A stretch of DNA of 64,000 nt, from positions 53,893-117,892 of the forward strand of contig NZ_FOOH01000014.1 in NCBI RefSeq assembly GCF_900113135.1. Direction: 5' to 3'. Position 1 is the first letter of the stretch, and every line of letters begins with the position of its first letter. The notes beneath the pieces are model-generated. The model saw only the letters and a program-made list of their open reading frames with translations, made no database searches and was not told the origin of the DNA. This document shows, piece after piece, positions 51,124-61,395 of the stretch. This DNA comes from Salegentibacter agarivorans (GTDB lineage: Bacteria > Bacteroidota > Bacteroidia > Flavobacteriales > Flavobacteriaceae). A program made the translations under genes and the position numbers.

Positions 51124-52272
51124 ATGGCTCAGGAAACCACTACCCAAACTCCGCTTAAACTTCACAGCATTCAGGAAGCAATAGACGATATTCGTGAAGG
51201 CAAGGTTGTTATTGTGGTAGATGATGAAGACAGGGAAAATGAAGGAGATTTTGTTGCCGCCGCAGAAAAAGTGACTCCGGAAATGATCAATTTTATGGCT
51301 ACTCACGGCCGCGGACTCATTTGTGCACCAATTACCGAAGAACGTTGTAAAAACCTGAAACTGGAAATGATGGTAAGCAACAATACCGATCCTATGGAAA
51401 CCGGTTTTACCATCTCGGTAGATTTACGCGGTAAGGGTGTTACCACAGGAATTTCAGCTTCAGACAGGGCTAAAACCATTCAGTCTTTAATAGATCCTGA
51501 AACCAAACCTATAGACCTTAACCGTCCCGGGCATATTTTTCCGCTTAAAGCTAAAGAAGGTGGCGTATTACGAAGAACCGGACATACCGAAGCTGCTATA
51601 GATTTTGCCAGGTTAGCCGGTTTTGAACCTGCAGGAGTTATTGTAGAAATAATGAATGAAGATGGTTCTATGGCCAGGCTCCCTCAATTAATGGAAGTTG
51701 CCCAGAAATTCGATCTTAAAATTGTTTCTATTGAAGCCCTTGTTGCTTACAGAATGCAACACGATTCTTTAATTGAAAAGAAAGAAGATTTTGATCTCGA
51801 TACCCGTTTTGGGAAATTTAGATTACGGGCTTATCGCCAAACTACAAATAATCAGGTTCATTTAGCACTTACCAAAGGTAGCTGGAAAAACGATGAAGAA
51901 ATTCTGGTTAGGGTAAACTCTACGCTAATTAATAACGATATTCTTGGAACATTAACCAATGATGCCGACAAGAAATTGGATAATATGTTTAGGGCAATAA
52001 ACGAGGAAGGCCGCGGTGCAATTGTTTTTATAAATCCTGCCCTACAATCTTTAAATTTATTACCACGACTTGCAGAGCTAAAAGAACGCCAGAAAAAAGG
52101 CGAAGTTAAAGCTCCGCCTATTAATATGGATAATAAAGATTTTGGAATTGGTGCACAGATTCTACACGATCTGGAAATTCATAAAATCAAGTTGCTTTCT
52201 AACTCTCAACAAACCAAACGTGTTGGGATGATTGGCTACGGACTTGAAATTACCCGGTACGTAAATTATTAA
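51124..52272 (+). CDS. ribB: 3,4-dihydroxy-2-butanone-4-phosphate synthase with degenerate GTP cyclohydrolase II domain
   Basis: A 382-aa RibBA-shaped protein. The N-terminal DHBP synthase (about 10-210) is intact, with DRENEGDF at 36-43, [10 protein letters not shown] and [11 protein letters not shown]. The C-terminal domain (about 215-382) aligns with GTP cyclohydrolase II but lacks its zinc ligands: the three Cys of the CxxGDx-RCDC region are L268, N279 and A281. The RQEGRGIG segment is also lost. It should make the four-carbon riboflavin precursor but not open GTP, resembling RibBX-type variants. A separate ribA is expected elsewhere. The start MAQETTT is chosen over an upstream TTG within the promoter region. 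Confidence 0.92.
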   Translation: MAQETTTQTPLKLHSIQEAIDDIREGKVVIVVDDEDRENEGDFVAAAEKVTPEMINFMATHGRGLICAPITEERCKNLKLEMMVSNNTDPMETGFTISVDLRGKGVTTGISASDRAKTIQSLIDPETKPIDLNRPGHIFPLKAKEGGVLRRTGHTEAAIDFARLAGFEPAGVIVEIMNEDGSMARLPQLMEVAQKFDLKIVSIEALVAYRMQHDSLIEKKEDFDLDTRFGKFRLRAYRQTTNNQVHLALTKGSWKNDEEILVRVNSTLINNDILGTLTNDADKKLDNMFRAINEEGRGAIVFINPALQSLNLLPRLAELKERQKKGEVKAPPINMDNKDFGIGAQILHDLEIHKIKLLSNSQQTKRVGMIGYGLEITRYVNY

Positions 52273-52901
52273 TTTACTTCAATAATCACATCATCTAAAG
52301 GTCTTCGCACCTTTTTAAATTCAGAAAACATATCGTCTTCTGCACGGTAACCTACCGGTAAAACCAGAACCGATCTTAAATTGCGTTCGCCTAAATTTAA
52401 GAGCTCATCATATTTATCGGGTTCAAAACCTTCCATTGGGCAAGCATCAATTTCTTCGGTAGCACAAACGGTTAACAGTGTCCCCAAAGTTAAGTAAGCC
52501 TGATTTAGTGCCCAGGCGTGCACTTCTTCTTCGGCTTTAGACTCAAAACTATTTACCAAAGATTTTTTAAAAGGATCTAAAATATCATCTGGAGTTTCGC
52601 GTATGTGTTTTACCCTTTTAAAGTATTTTTCAATAAAATTCTTATCAACTTTCTTTTCAATACAAATCACTAAAACGTGAGACGCAGTGTTTAACTGTTG
52701 TTGCTCCCAGGAAGCAGTTTTTAATTGCTCCTGCAATTCTTTATTGCGCACCACAACCATTTTTAAAGGTTGTAAGCCATAAGAGGTAGCAGTTAAATTA
52801 AAGGCTTCTTTAAGAATGTTTATTTTCTCTATAGAGAGAATTTTTTGCGGATCGAACTTTTTAGTGGCATAACGCCATTGTAAAGCTTTTATATTGCTCA
52901 T
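52269..52901 (-). CDS. NAD(P)H-dependent nitroreductase-family oxidoreductase
   Basis: A 210-aa FMN enzyme of the NfsB/nitroreductase fold. The N-terminal 'LQWRYATKKFDPQK' and 'TATSYGLQPLKMVVVRN' bind FMN. 'EIDACPMEGFEPDKYDELL' and LPVGYRAEDD close the domain. It reduces nitro or quinone-type substrates. Its 3' end overlaps ribB by 4 bp in convergent orientation. The FMN need makes proximity to a riboflavin gene plausible but not meaningful. Confidence 0.9.
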   Translation of the reverse strand: MSNIKALQWRYATKKFDPQKILSIEKINILKEAFNLTATSYGLQPLKMVVVRNKELQEQLKTASWEQQQLNTASHVLVICIEKKVDKNFIEKYFKRVKHIRETPDDILDPFKKSLVNSFESKAEEEVHAWALNQAYLTLGTLLTVCATEEIDACPMEGFEPDKYDELLNLGERNLRSVLVLPVGYRAEDDMFSEFKKVRRPLDDVIIEVN

Positions 52902-53028
52902 GTTTCAAGTATTCTTTTAAGACTTTCAAAGGTAATCAATCACTTTTTATGCATAAAGTTTCCTCAATAAATTAAACAAATAAGTAAACTATAATTCTTT
53001 ATCTTCGTTTTATAATTGGCGCCGCCTT

Positions 53029-53661
53029 ATGAAGCTGTTTAGAAAACTAATTCTCGCTTTTGCACTGTTTGTTATTATAAGCATCCTTATAATATTTGGA
53101 TTAGAAGCTTATGTACAAAAAGAAACTTCTGGCCTAATCTATTCTGAAATCACCCAGATTCCTTCAGCAAAAACAGGAATAATTCTTGGCGCTAGTGTAC
53201 ATGCTGATGGAAAATTATCTCCAATTCTTGAAGATCGGGTAGAAACTGCTTACCAACTTTATAAGTTAAATAAGATTGAAAATTTTCTGGTGAGTGGCGA
53301 TCATAGAACCGATGATTATGATGAAGTAAATGCCATTAAAAATTATTTATTGAAAAAAGGAGTTTCTTCTGAAGATATTATCTTAGATCATTCTGGCTTT
53401 GATACTTACGATAGTATGTTCAGGGCAAAATCTGTTTTTGAAATCGAAGACGCCATAGTAATCACGCAAAAATTTCACTTACCCAGAAGTCTTTATATTG
53501 CTAAAAACCTGGATGCCGACTATAAAGGTTTTGAAGCCGCTCCCGTTGCATATACCTCTTCTGAAACTATTAAACGCCGCGAACAACTAGCTAATTTTAA
53601 AGCTATTTGGGAGATTCTTACCAATCAACAACCTACTACTTTAGAAAAACACCCTAAATAA
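53029..53661 (+). CDS. SanA/ElyC/YdcF-family membrane-anchored protein
   Basis: A 210-aa protein with one N-terminal membrane helix (about 7-27) and a periplasmic DUF218 domain. Signature segments are IILGASVHADGKLSPILEDR, LVSGDH, EDIILDHSGFDTYDSM and VITQKFHLPRSL. E. coli relatives influence envelope permeability and vancomycin sensitivity at high temperature. Biochemistry unknown. Monocistronic. Confidence 0.88.
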   Translation: MKLFRKLILAFALFVIISILIIFGLEAYVQKETSGLIYSEITQIPSAKTGIILGASVHADGKLSPILEDRVETAYQLYKLNKIENFLVSGDHRTDDYDEVNAIKNYLLKKGVSSEDIILDHSGFDTYDSMFRAKSVFEIEDAIVITQKFHLPRSLYIAKNLDADYKGFEAAPVAYTSSETIKRREQLANFKAIWEILTNQQPTTLEKHPK

Positions 53662-53780
53662 ACTACCGCGCAGCTCCTGATATTTAGCAGGGAAATATCT
53701 ATTATCGAGTAAAATTGCTTTAAAGTTTTTGGCTAATTTTTTCTATCTTTAAATAACCTAACCAAAAAATATAGAAAGCC

Positions 53781-54137
53781 ATGCTTCAATGGATAGTGCA
53801 TATTGTTATAGACGCCCTGGTTTTACTCGCCGCGGCTAATATAATGCCCAAAGTAAAATTAGACGGCTTTAAAACAGCTATTATTGTAGCTTTAATTATT
53901 GGTGTGCTGAGTTTTTTATTAAGTTGGGTCCTTACTTTATTGCTAAACGTAGCCACTTTCGGGATTTTTTATTTCCTGGGATTAGGATTTATCACCCGTG
54001 TTATTGCTTACGCGATTATTATAGAAATTGCCGACCAGTTTAGTAGCGATTTTAAGACCGAAGGTTTTCTCCCTTCACTATGGCTCGCTGTTTTTATAGC
54101 AATTGTAGGCGGAATTGTTGATTGGATACTTTTTTAA
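53781..54137 (+). CDS. Phage holin-IV-type four-helix membrane protein
   Basis: A 118-aa protein with four hydrophobic helices filling most of its length, matching the 'mycobacterial four-TM phage holin' family despite having no phage context here. Members are common chromosomal proteins of unknown role. Its 3' end overlaps the convergent PepSY gene by 4 bp. Confidence 0.8.
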   Translation: MLQWIVHIVIDALVLLAAANIMPKVKLDGFKTAIIVALIIGVLSFLLSWVLTLLLNVATFGIFYFLGLGFITRVIAYAIIIEIADQFSSDFKTEGFLPSLWLAVFIAIVGGIVDWILF

Positions 54138-55252
54138 GCTTTTGGCTTACTTTTTTTATTCCTTCGGCCAAACCAAATCATAAATCCGCTAACGGGAAGA
54201 ACGGCTACAAATAAGCTTAGAAAAAATGCGATTATTTTTCCGGGTAGATCAAAATACTGGCCCGTGTGTAAACCAAAAGTCATTTCCTGCAATTTCATCC
54301 CAGTACTTTTAGCCGAATATTCATGGTTTTTCACTAATTCACCGGTTTCCGGATGAAAATAAAAGTTAGATTGATGATCATAATCCAGGGCTTCAGGATA
54401 AGATCCTGTAGTTATTGGTGCGCTTCCTCCCTGTTCCCACACAAAAAACATTTCATCCTCAGGCCGTTGTTTTAAGGTTTCAACTATTGCAATATCCAGG
54501 GCGTTTTCAGAATATTCAGCATCTTCAATTTGAATATTTAACCGGTCTTCCGGTTTTTCCTGCCATAGATTTGCCAGGTCGTATAGGCCGTGATTCATCC
54601 AATTATAAGAAAAACTAAGTCCCATAATGGCTATAAACAAAGCCAGAAGCGAAATATATAATCCGGTTATACTATGCCAGTCGTAATTTACACGGCGCCA
54701 TTTGGCATCCCATCTTATTTGAAGACGTTTCTTGAAGTTTTTTCGCTTTTTCGGCCACCAAAGCACAATTCCAGAGATAAGCATGAAAACGAAAATTAAT
54801 GTAGAAATTCCTACTACCTGTTTTCCTATTTTCTCCGGAAGCCAGAGATGCATATGTAAATCTTCTACAATTAGAAAAAAATCGTCTTCCAGGTTTTCTT
54901 TTTGAAGAAATTCGGCAGAATAAGGATTGAAATAAATATGATGCGGCACCTCATCTATAACAGAATAAACAAAAGCCGAGCGATCCCTGCCCTGGTAAAC
55001 AACCATTCCCGGTTGGGCTTCAGGAAAAAGCGATTTTGTTTTATTCTGAAGTTTTGAAGGCGCTACAAATGTTGAAGTTTGAGAAGTGACCTTGCGATAA
55101 TCGCGGGTTAGATCCTTAATCTCGTCGTGAAAAACAAAAATGCATCCGGTAACTGCTACTATAAAAACAATAAGACCGGAACCCAGTCCCAGCCACAAAT
55201 GAAGTTTAGCAATCCACTTCTTTAAACCTTTATTTTTTGTTTTTTTCTGCAT
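54134..55252 (-). CDS. PepSY-associated TM protein (ferric-siderophore reductase-like)
   Basis: A 372-aa inner-membrane protein with four helices at about 18-40, 145-168, 190-215 and 340-365. His residues in helices 1-3 (KLHLW, FVFHDEI, YDWHSITG) could hold hemes, and periplasmic PepSY segments lie between helices. Such proteins are often paired with TonB siderophore receptors and thought to reduce imported ferric complexes. It lies 61 bp downstream of the receptor gene in the same direction. The reductase role is inference from family context. Confidence 0.85.
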   Translation of the reverse strand: MQKKTKNKGLKKWIAKLHLWLGLGSGLIVFIVAVTGCIFVFHDEIKDLTRDYRKVTSQTSTFVAPSKLQNKTKSLFPEAQPGMVVYQGRDRSAFVYSVIDEVPHHIYFNPYSAEFLQKENLEDDFFLIVEDLHMHLWLPEKIGKQVVGISTLIFVFMLISGIVLWWPKKRKNFKKRLQIRWDAKWRRVNYDWHSITGLYISLLALFIAIMGLSFSYNWMNHGLYDLANLWQEKPEDRLNIQIEDAEYSENALDIAIVETLKQRPEDEMFFVWEQGGSAPITTGSYPEALDYDHQSNFYFHPETGELVKNHEYSAKSTGMKLQEMTFGLHTGQYFDLPGKIIAFFLSLFVAVLPVSGFMIWFGRRNKKSKPKA

Positions 55253-55313
55253 ATAAATAGGCCACCACCAAAACTCAAAACAATTTTGATGGTGACCATA
55301 TTAATTTATTTAA

Positions 55314-57794
55314 TTAGAAATTATAAGTTAAACTCGCCGCAAAGTTTCTTGGTCTTTGTGGGTTTATTGTAGACCAACCGGTATAATATTCTTCGTTGGT
55401 AAGATTATTCAACTTCAAATTAATTCCAAATTTATCTACATTATAGAATAATGAAGCATTTAAAATCGTGTAAGAAGGAAGGGTAAAAACACCTGCAGTT
55501 TGACGGTTAAAGATCATATTTTCACTGGCATAATTTCCACCAAAACCAAGTCCAAAACCTTTAAGATTTCCCTGTACAAAACGATAGCTTGCCCAGAAGT
55601 TAGCTAAAGTTTCCGGCCCCGCAGATTCTGGTCTTCTTCCAAGAAAATCAGTTTGATCAGATTTGGTTAATTCGCTATCGTTATGGCTAAATCCTGCAAT
55701 TAAATTTAAACCTTCAAAAGGGCTGGCGGTAAGACTGGCTTCAAATCCGCGGCTATATTGCTCTCCATCCTGAACAAGATTAAAAGGGTTTTCAGCATCT
55801 TGCATTACCATATTAGAAACCTGGATATCATAATAACTTAAGGTAGCAGAAAGGTGATTTTTAAGCAGGTTTAATTTGGTCCCAACTTCAAATTGTTTTG
55901 CTCTTTCAGGATCAAAAACTATAGTTCTTGTTTCTCCGGTTTCCAGGTTATCTACCTGTCTTGGACCCACGTTGCTAAAACCATCCATATAATTTGCGAA
56001 AAGCGCTACTTTATCTAAAACCGGTTGATAAACCACTCCAAATTTTGGAGATAGTGCGGTCTGGCTATTGGTTTCAGTTTCAAACTGGTCTAGTCTTAAA
56101 CTGGTCATTACAGCCAGTTGCGGAGTGAAATTGAGAACGTTAGAAATATAGGCGCTATAAATATCTTCTTCAGCGATATTATTATTCCTATTAACGTTTT
56201 CTAATAACCCGGCTACACCTTCTTTACTTAGAATTCCGCTATCGTAATTGGTGATATAATTTTCAGGCTCGTAGATATCGTAAACACTTTCGTTTACATT
56301 CTGAAGGCTGGCATTACCAATATAAACCTCGCCATTTCCTATATATCCGCTATTGTTATCAATTACTTTTCTATTGAAATAATCTAAACCAACTACGGTG
56401 CGGTTACGCATTCCTGCAATTTCGAAATCTCCGATAAAATTCTGCTGAATATCATTACTTATGGTCGTAGAATTTTGATTACTAATGTAGCGGGAAAACA
56501 CAAGTCCTTCATCTAAATTAGTTGCTTCACCAGGCACCTCTTCTCTACCCTGATTAAACTGAGTAGTTTCATATAAATATGAATAATTCCCCAATGCTTT
56601 AGCCGATCCTGTTGAAACCGCGGTTTGTGAAGTCCAGCTATCTGAAAGTTCATAATTCATTTGCGCCTGCAGGCTAAAAGTGGGGTTCTCTACAGTAAGA
56701 TCGTTACTGGTGTAAGAAAGTTCGTTGTTATAACCTAATTCTTCTATATTGGTAGCTCTAAGCGGTGCACCTCTATCTACGAACAACATTAAAGGATTTG
56801 TACTTTCAGAATCGTAAAATTCAGTATTTATAAAAAATGAAAGTTTATCATTTACTTTATAGCTTAACGAAGGCGCAACAAATAAAGATTTATTAAACCC
56901 GGCATCCTGAAAGCTGTTTTCGGTATGGTAGGCAGTGTTTACTCTTAAAGCAACATCACCGGTTTCATCAAGCGGAGTATTAACATCGGCAGTTACACGG
57001 TTAAGTCCGAAGCTTCCTAAAGTATAAGAAACATTTCCGCCAAAATAATTATAAGGTTTCTTTGTCGTGATATTAATCAATCCGCCGTAAGAGACAAGGC
57101 TACTTCCGTAAAGCGTTCCAGACGGGCCTTTTATTACTTCAATATTTTCCATATTGGCAGGATCTGGGCTCCCGTTAGTTAGTGCCGGCAAACCGTTTAC
57201 TAAAGTTGGTTGCACAGGAAAACCTCTAAGCGAAAAATACCCTGCTCCGTCGTTTCCGCGACCGGTAGATTCCCAAAGTTTTGTAAGACCTGAAGCATTT
57301 TTAATCGCATCGTCAAAATTTGTAATTACCTGTTCCTGTAAAAGCTCAGCGGTAATATTATTATAAACCTGCGGATTTTCGATCTTTTTAAGTGGCATCT
57401 TTGCTACACTCACGCTGGTATTTCGGGTAAACTTATTGCCGTTTCCATTTCCCCTTAAAACCACGGTTCCCAACTGCTCTTCCTTTCCTAACAAAACAAT
57501 AGAAGGAATATTGGTAGTTGCGCCAGGCTGTACGCTAACTTTTAAATTCTGGGTCTCATACCCTACATAAGAAATTTGTAATGTATAGTTTCCTTCCGGA
57601 ATATTTCTCAACGTAAATTCTCCCCTATTATTGGTTTCATCACCAATTTGAAGGCCTTTAACTTCAACATTAACATTAGACAGAGAGTTTGCTGCATTAT
57701 TTACTACATTTCCTTTAATTGCACCGTTATTTTGTGCAAAGCTAATTTGAATAGCTAAAAAAAATAACATAACCAGGCTATTTGAAAGCTTCAT
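55314..57794 (-). CDS. TonB-dependent siderophore-type receptor
   Basis: An 826-aa outer-membrane receptor. Signal peptide to A20 (ISFA, then QNN). A carboxypeptidase-regulatory-like domain follows (about 24-105, 'GNYTLQISYVGYETQNLKV'), then a plug (about 125-250, 'IKNASGLTKLWESTGRGN', VIKGPSGTLYG). A 22-strand barrel ends in ASLTYNF. The closest likeness is to ferric-siderophore receptors. The PepSY gene downstream supports iron uptake. The upstream gap (57795-58026) has an AT-rich dyad at 57877-57889 but no convincing Fur box. Confidence 0.92.
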   Translation of the reverse strand: MKLSNSLVMLFFLAIQISFAQNNGAIKGNVVNNAANSLSNVNVEVKGLQIGDETNNRGEFTLRNIPEGNYTLQISYVGYETQNLKVSVQPGATTNIPSIVLLGKEEQLGTVVLRGNGNGNKFTRNTSVSVAKMPLKKIENPQVYNNITAELLQEQVITNFDDAIKNASGLTKLWESTGRGNDGAGYFSLRGFPVQPTLVNGLPALTNGSPDPANMENIEVIKGPSGTLYGSSLVSYGGLINITTKKPYNYFGGNVSYTLGSFGLNRVTADVNTPLDETGDVALRVNTAYHTENSFQDAGFNKSLFVAPSLSYKVNDKLSFFINTEFYDSESTNPLMLFVDRGAPLRATNIEELGYNNELSYTSNDLTVENPTFSLQAQMNYELSDSWTSQTAVSTGSAKALGNYSYLYETTQFNQGREEVPGEATNLDEGLVFSRYISNQNSTTISNDIQQNFIGDFEIAGMRNRTVVGLDYFNRKVIDNNSGYIGNGEVYIGNASLQNVNESVYDIYEPENYITNYDSGILSKEGVAGLLENVNRNNNIAEEDIYSAYISNVLNFTPQLAVMTSLRLDQFETETNSQTALSPKFGVVYQPVLDKVALFANYMDGFSNVGPRQVDNLETGETRTIVFDPERAKQFEVGTKLNLLKNHLSATLSYYDIQVSNMVMQDAENPFNLVQDGEQYSRGFEASLTASPFEGLNLIAGFSHNDSELTKSDQTDFLGRRPESAGPETLANFWASYRFVQGNLKGFGLGFGGNYASENMIFNRQTAGVFTLPSYTILNASLFYNVDKFGINLKLNNLTNEEYYTGWSTINPQRPRNFAASLTYNF

Positions 57795-58001
57795 TAGTCA
57801 GTGTTTTTATTTAGATTGGATTTAAATACGCGGCAAATGTAAAAACGAAATCCCTTTTTCAAAAGCTTATTTATAATTATTTTAAATAAAAATAACAAAT
57901 AACACTTCAGCCTTTTGGGAATCAAAGACATACATCAAGAAATTCTATTTAGATAGTAGGACATTTGATGTTTTCTTAACTTATACCCAATTCTAATCTT
58001 T

Positions 58002-58009
58002 TATATTTG
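58002..58009 (+). promoter_or_regulatory. Possible -7 element (TATATTTG) of the Cof-type HAD gene
   Basis: Matches TAnnTTTG, 17 bp before the ATG at 58027. No TTG at the usual -33 distance. Confidence 0.35.
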
Positions 58010-58026
58010 CAGCTTAATTTTGCGCT

Positions 58027-58839
58027 ATGATAAAACTGATTGTGACCGATATGGATGGGACTTTGTTGAACGACGAGCACGAGATACATCCAGATTTTTG
58101 GGAGATAGAAGAATTACTTAATAATAAAGGAATAATGTTCGCTGTGGCAAGTGGCCGGCAGTTTTACAATCTGGAGAGCAAATTTGAAAGAATTAAAGAC
58201 CGAATGATGTTTTTTGCCGAAAATGGTACTCACGTAGTGCATAAAGGAAGAGATCTGTATGTAAACCCTTTAGACAAAACAGCCGCGATGGATTTTGTAA
58301 AAAAAGGCAGGGAACTTTCTAATACACACTTAGTACTTTGCGGGAAAAATTCGGCGTATATAGAAAGTAAAGACGATAGCTTTTTTAACGAAATCAATAA
58401 ATTTTATAAAAAGATTAAAAAAGTTGACGATCTCACTCAGGTAGACGATACATTTTTAAAAGTAACTTTTTGTAATTTTAATGGGGTTGAAGAAAATACC
58501 TACCCGCATTTAGAAGAATATGCAAATTATTATAAAGTAGCAATTGCCGCCCATGTATTTATAGATATCACTTCTATTACTGCAAATAAAGGAAATGCAA
58601 TTAGCGGTATTCAGGAAGAATTAAATATTTCTTCTGCAGAAACTCTGGTTTTTGGAGATTACCTCAATGACCTGGAAATGATGCAAAACGCGAAATACAG
58701 CTACGCAATGAAAAACGCGCATCCCGAAATTATTAAAGCAAGTAAGTATTTAACCAATTTTGATAACAACGAAAACGGTGTTCTAAAAACTATTGAAGAA
58801 CTTGGCTTGCTTAAAAAGGAATATGCGGTAAAAAGTTAA
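58027..58839 (+). CDS. Cof-type HAD-IIB phosphatase
   Basis: A 270-aa cytoplasmic HAD hydrolase. Motif I is DMDGTLL (nucleophile D8), motif II ASGRQF, motif III the Lys in TANKGNAI, and motif IV 'VFGDYLNDLEMM'. The family dephosphorylates sugar phosphates, nucleotides or cofactors such as PLP and FMN. Substrate unclear. Its 3' end overlaps the convergent VOC gene by 4 bp. Confidence 0.92.
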   Translation: MIKLIVTDMDGTLLNDEHEIHPDFWEIEELLNNKGIMFAVASGRQFYNLESKFERIKDRMMFFAENGTHVVHKGRDLYVNPLDKTAAMDFVKKGRELSNTHLVLCGKNSAYIESKDDSFFNEINKFYKKIKKVDDLTQVDDTFLKVTFCNFNGVEENTYPHLEEYANYYKVAIAAHVFIDITSITANKGNAISGIQEELNISSAETLVFGDYLNDLEMMQNAKYSYAMKNAHPEIIKASKYLTNFDNNENGVLKTIEELGLLKKEYAVKS

Positions 58840-59276
58840 ACCTTACTGTCGTTCACCTCTATCCAGTACCCATCGGGATCCTGAAAATAAATTTGTTTAA
58901 CCCCGTCAGGACGGTTGGTAATTGTATTTTTTTCACCTTTCCCGTTTTCAAAAGGAATATTCTTATCCTTAAGAAATTTCATAAATTCCGATAGGTTTTC
59001 GGTATTAAAAGCAGAGTGAAAACCTTTATTTTTCTCTATTTCCGTATCGCTTTCCACCAAATGCAGCTGTACATTATTACCCAGCTTAAACCATTTAATA
59101 TGGTCTCCAAGGCCGCCATTATCTATTTGTTCTAACCCAAAAATATCTTTGTAAAATTTTACGGAAGTCTTTAGATCTTTTACCCTAATTGTATCGTGAT
59201 CTTTTCTAAAGTTAAACTCTTTTGAAGCTGTAGTAGCTGCAAATAATATAATTGAAGTTAGATTCTTATTTTTCAT
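58836..59276 (-). CDS. Secreted VOC-family protein
   Basis: A 146-aa protein. The start at 59276 gives a weak signal peptide (MKNKNLTSIILFAATTASK), suggesting export; an upstream start adds only a basic extension. The single VOC domain has 'HDTIRVKDLKTSVKFYKDIF' at the front and 'YFQDPDGYWIEVND' at the end, like glyoxalase I. The metal-binding pattern is partly visible (H near 36, a late E in YWIEV). Export would be unusual for glyoxalase. Monocistronic. Confidence 0.8.
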   Translation of the reverse strand: MKNKNLTSIILFAATTASKEFNFRKDHDTIRVKDLKTSVKFYKDIFGLEQIDNGGLGDHIKWFKLGNNVQLHLVESDTEIEKNKGFHSAFNTENLSEFMKFLKDKNIPFENGKGEKNTITNRPDGVKQIYFQDPDGYWIEVNDSKV

Positions 59277-59422
59277 ACTTAGATTTTTTTTCTTTAAAAT
59301 AATGATATACCCCACTTTTTGCAAAAAATAGGTTATCTAAACCAGTTCAGCGAAAATTACGTAAATTTAGTTTATTTAATTTACTGATTATCAAACCACA
59401 TAACCAACCAAAACTTCTAATT

Positions 59423-61294
59423 ATGAAATATTTTGTTTACTTAATGGCTTTTCTTAGCCTTCCCGTATTTGCGCAACAAAACCATGAACCCGAAGATTAT
59501 ACCATTGAACAGTTTTATGAAAATACCAGAATAGGCGGAGGTTATTTTTCTCCTGACGAAGATAAACTACTGGTAAGTTCTGACAAAAGTGGAATTTTTA
59601 ATTTGTTTGAAATTGATATTTCTTCCGAAGAAATGCAACAAATAACTTCTTCAGAAGAAGATTCCTATTTTGCTATAGATTATGTTCCAAATTCTGAGAG
59701 TATCCTTTACTCGGCAGATAAAGGAGGAAATGAAATTAACCATATTTACCTGCTTGAGCCAAATGAAAACCCTACAGATCTAACTCCCGGAGAAAATGAA
59801 AAAGCACAATTTGCCGGATGGAACAATGAGAAAACCGGTTTCTATTATCTTTCAAATAAAAGGAATCCGCAGTTTTTTGATTTATACGAAATGGAGATGC
59901 AGAGCAGGGAAAGTGAGTTAATTTATAAAAATGAAGAAAATCTCTCTTTTGAAGATATTTCTCACAACGGGAAATTAATTGCCCTTACCAAATCTATTAC
60001 CACCAGTGAAAATAAGCTGTATCTATACAATTTAGAAACCGAAGAAATGACAGAACTTTCGGAAGAATCAGCTCAATATTCAGCTTCCGGTTTTGATAAA
60101 AATGATGAACATTTCTATTACATTACCAATGCCGGTAGGGAATTTAAAAGTTTAATAGCATATAATCTTGAAACTAACCAAAGCAGCAATTTGTTTGAGA
60201 CCAACTGGGACGTAATGTATAGTTATCTTAGTGAAAATGATAAATACAGGGTGACAGGTATTAATGAAGACGGGAAAAACAGCTTAATTATTGAAAACAC
60301 CAAAACCGGTGAGGAAGTTGATCTTCCCGATATGGAAAATGAAGATATTGTAGCAGTAAATATTTCTGATAGTGAAGAACTAATGCGGCTTACCATTGGC
60401 ACAGCAAAAGCTCCTAATAATCTATATGTTTATAATTTTTCATCGGGAGAATTAAAGAAATTAACCAATACTTTAAACCCTGAAATAAACCCCGAAGATC
60501 TGGTTTCAGCGGAAGTTGTACGGTACGAATCTTTTGACGGACTGGAAATTCCCGCTATTTATTACAAACCTCATCAAGCTACAAAAGATAATAAAGTTCC
60601 CGCCCTGGTATGGGTTCACGGCGGACCCGGAGGGCAATCCCGGGTAGGTTATTCAGCTTTAATCCAGTATTTGGTGAATCAGGGTTATGCAATTTTAGCT
60701 GTAAATAATCGCGGTAGTAGCGGTTATGGAAAGACTTTCTTTAAAATGGACGATAAAAAACACGGAGAGGAAGATCTAAAAGACTGTATTTGGGGTAAAA
60801 AATGGCTGCAGGAACAGGAATACATAGATTCAGAAAAAATAGGAATTCTTGGAGGCAGCTATGGTGGTTATATGACGATGGCGGCCATGACCTTTACTCC
60901 AGATGAGTTTGAAGCAGGTGTAAATATATTTGGGGTAACTAACTGGTTGCGTACCTTAAAATCTATCCCGCCTTACTGGGAAGCATTCCGCGAAGCGCTT
61001 TACGAAGAAATGGGAGATCCTGTAAAAGATTCGGTAGCGCTTTATAATAAATCACCGCTTTTTCACGCTGAACAGGTTAAAAATCCCGTTATGGTTTTAC
61101 AGGGCGCTAACGACCCTCGAGTGCTTCAGGTTGAATCAGATGAAATTGTTGCAGCTCTAAAAGAAAATAATGTACCAGTAGAATATGTGGTTTTTGAAGA
61201 TGAAGGTCATGGATTTATAAAAAAGGAAAATGAAATTGAAGGTTACAGGCAAATAAGACAATTTTTAGATAAATATTTAAAAGAGGAAGAGTAA
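59423..61294 (+). CDS. Secreted S9 prolyl-oligopeptidase-family serine peptidase
   Basis: A 623-aa periplasmic peptidase with signal MKYFVYLMAFLSLPVFA then Q. A beta-propeller region (about 25-360) precedes an alpha/beta-hydrolase domain with S479 (GGSYGGY), D564 (GANDPR) and H596 (DEGHGF). It cleaves short peptides, probably di- or oligopeptides, in the periplasm. Triad intact. Monocistronic. Confidence 0.94.
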   Translation: MKYFVYLMAFLSLPVFAQQNHEPEDYTIEQFYENTRIGGGYFSPDEDKLLVSSDKSGIFNLFEIDISSEEMQQITSSEEDSYFAIDYVPNSESILYSADKGGNEINHIYLLEPNENPTDLTPGENEKAQFAGWNNEKTGFYYLSNKRNPQFFDLYEMEMQSRESELIYKNEENLSFEDISHNGKLIALTKSITTSENKLYLYNLETEEMTELSEESAQYSASGFDKNDEHFYYITNAGREFKSLIAYNLETNQSSNLFETNWDVMYSYLSENDKYRVTGINEDGKNSLIIENTKTGEEVDLPDMENEDIVAVNISDSEELMRLTIGTAKAPNNLYVYNFSSGELKKLTNTLNPEINPEDLVSAEVVRYESFDGLEIPAIYYKPHQATKDNKVPALVWVHGGPGGQSRVGYSALIQYLVNQGYAILAVNNRGSSGYGKTFFKMDDKKHGEEDLKDCIWGKKWLQEQEYIDSEKIGILGGSYGGYMTMAAMTFTPDEFEAGVNIFGVTNWLRTLKSIPPYWEAFREALYEEMGDPVKDSVALYNKSPLFHAEQVKNPVMVLQGANDPRVLQVESDEIVAALKENNVPVEYVVFEDEGHGFIKKENEIEGYRQIRQFLDKYLKEEE

Positions 61295-61395
61295 GCTTAT
61301 ATTATTCTTAGGGGAGAACTCAAAAACTCAGGTTAAACTTTTAGTGCCGATTTCAAAAAGCCTTATCTTGGCGCTTGCAATCGCAATAGAAAACT

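Noticed and set aside
53781..54137. Prophage suggested by the holin-family protein
   Set aside because: No other phage gene nearby; this family is a common chromosomal membrane protein.
57795..58026. Fur box upstream of the TonB receptor
   Set aside because: Only an AT-rich dyad (57877-57889) is present, with no adequate match to a Fur consensus.
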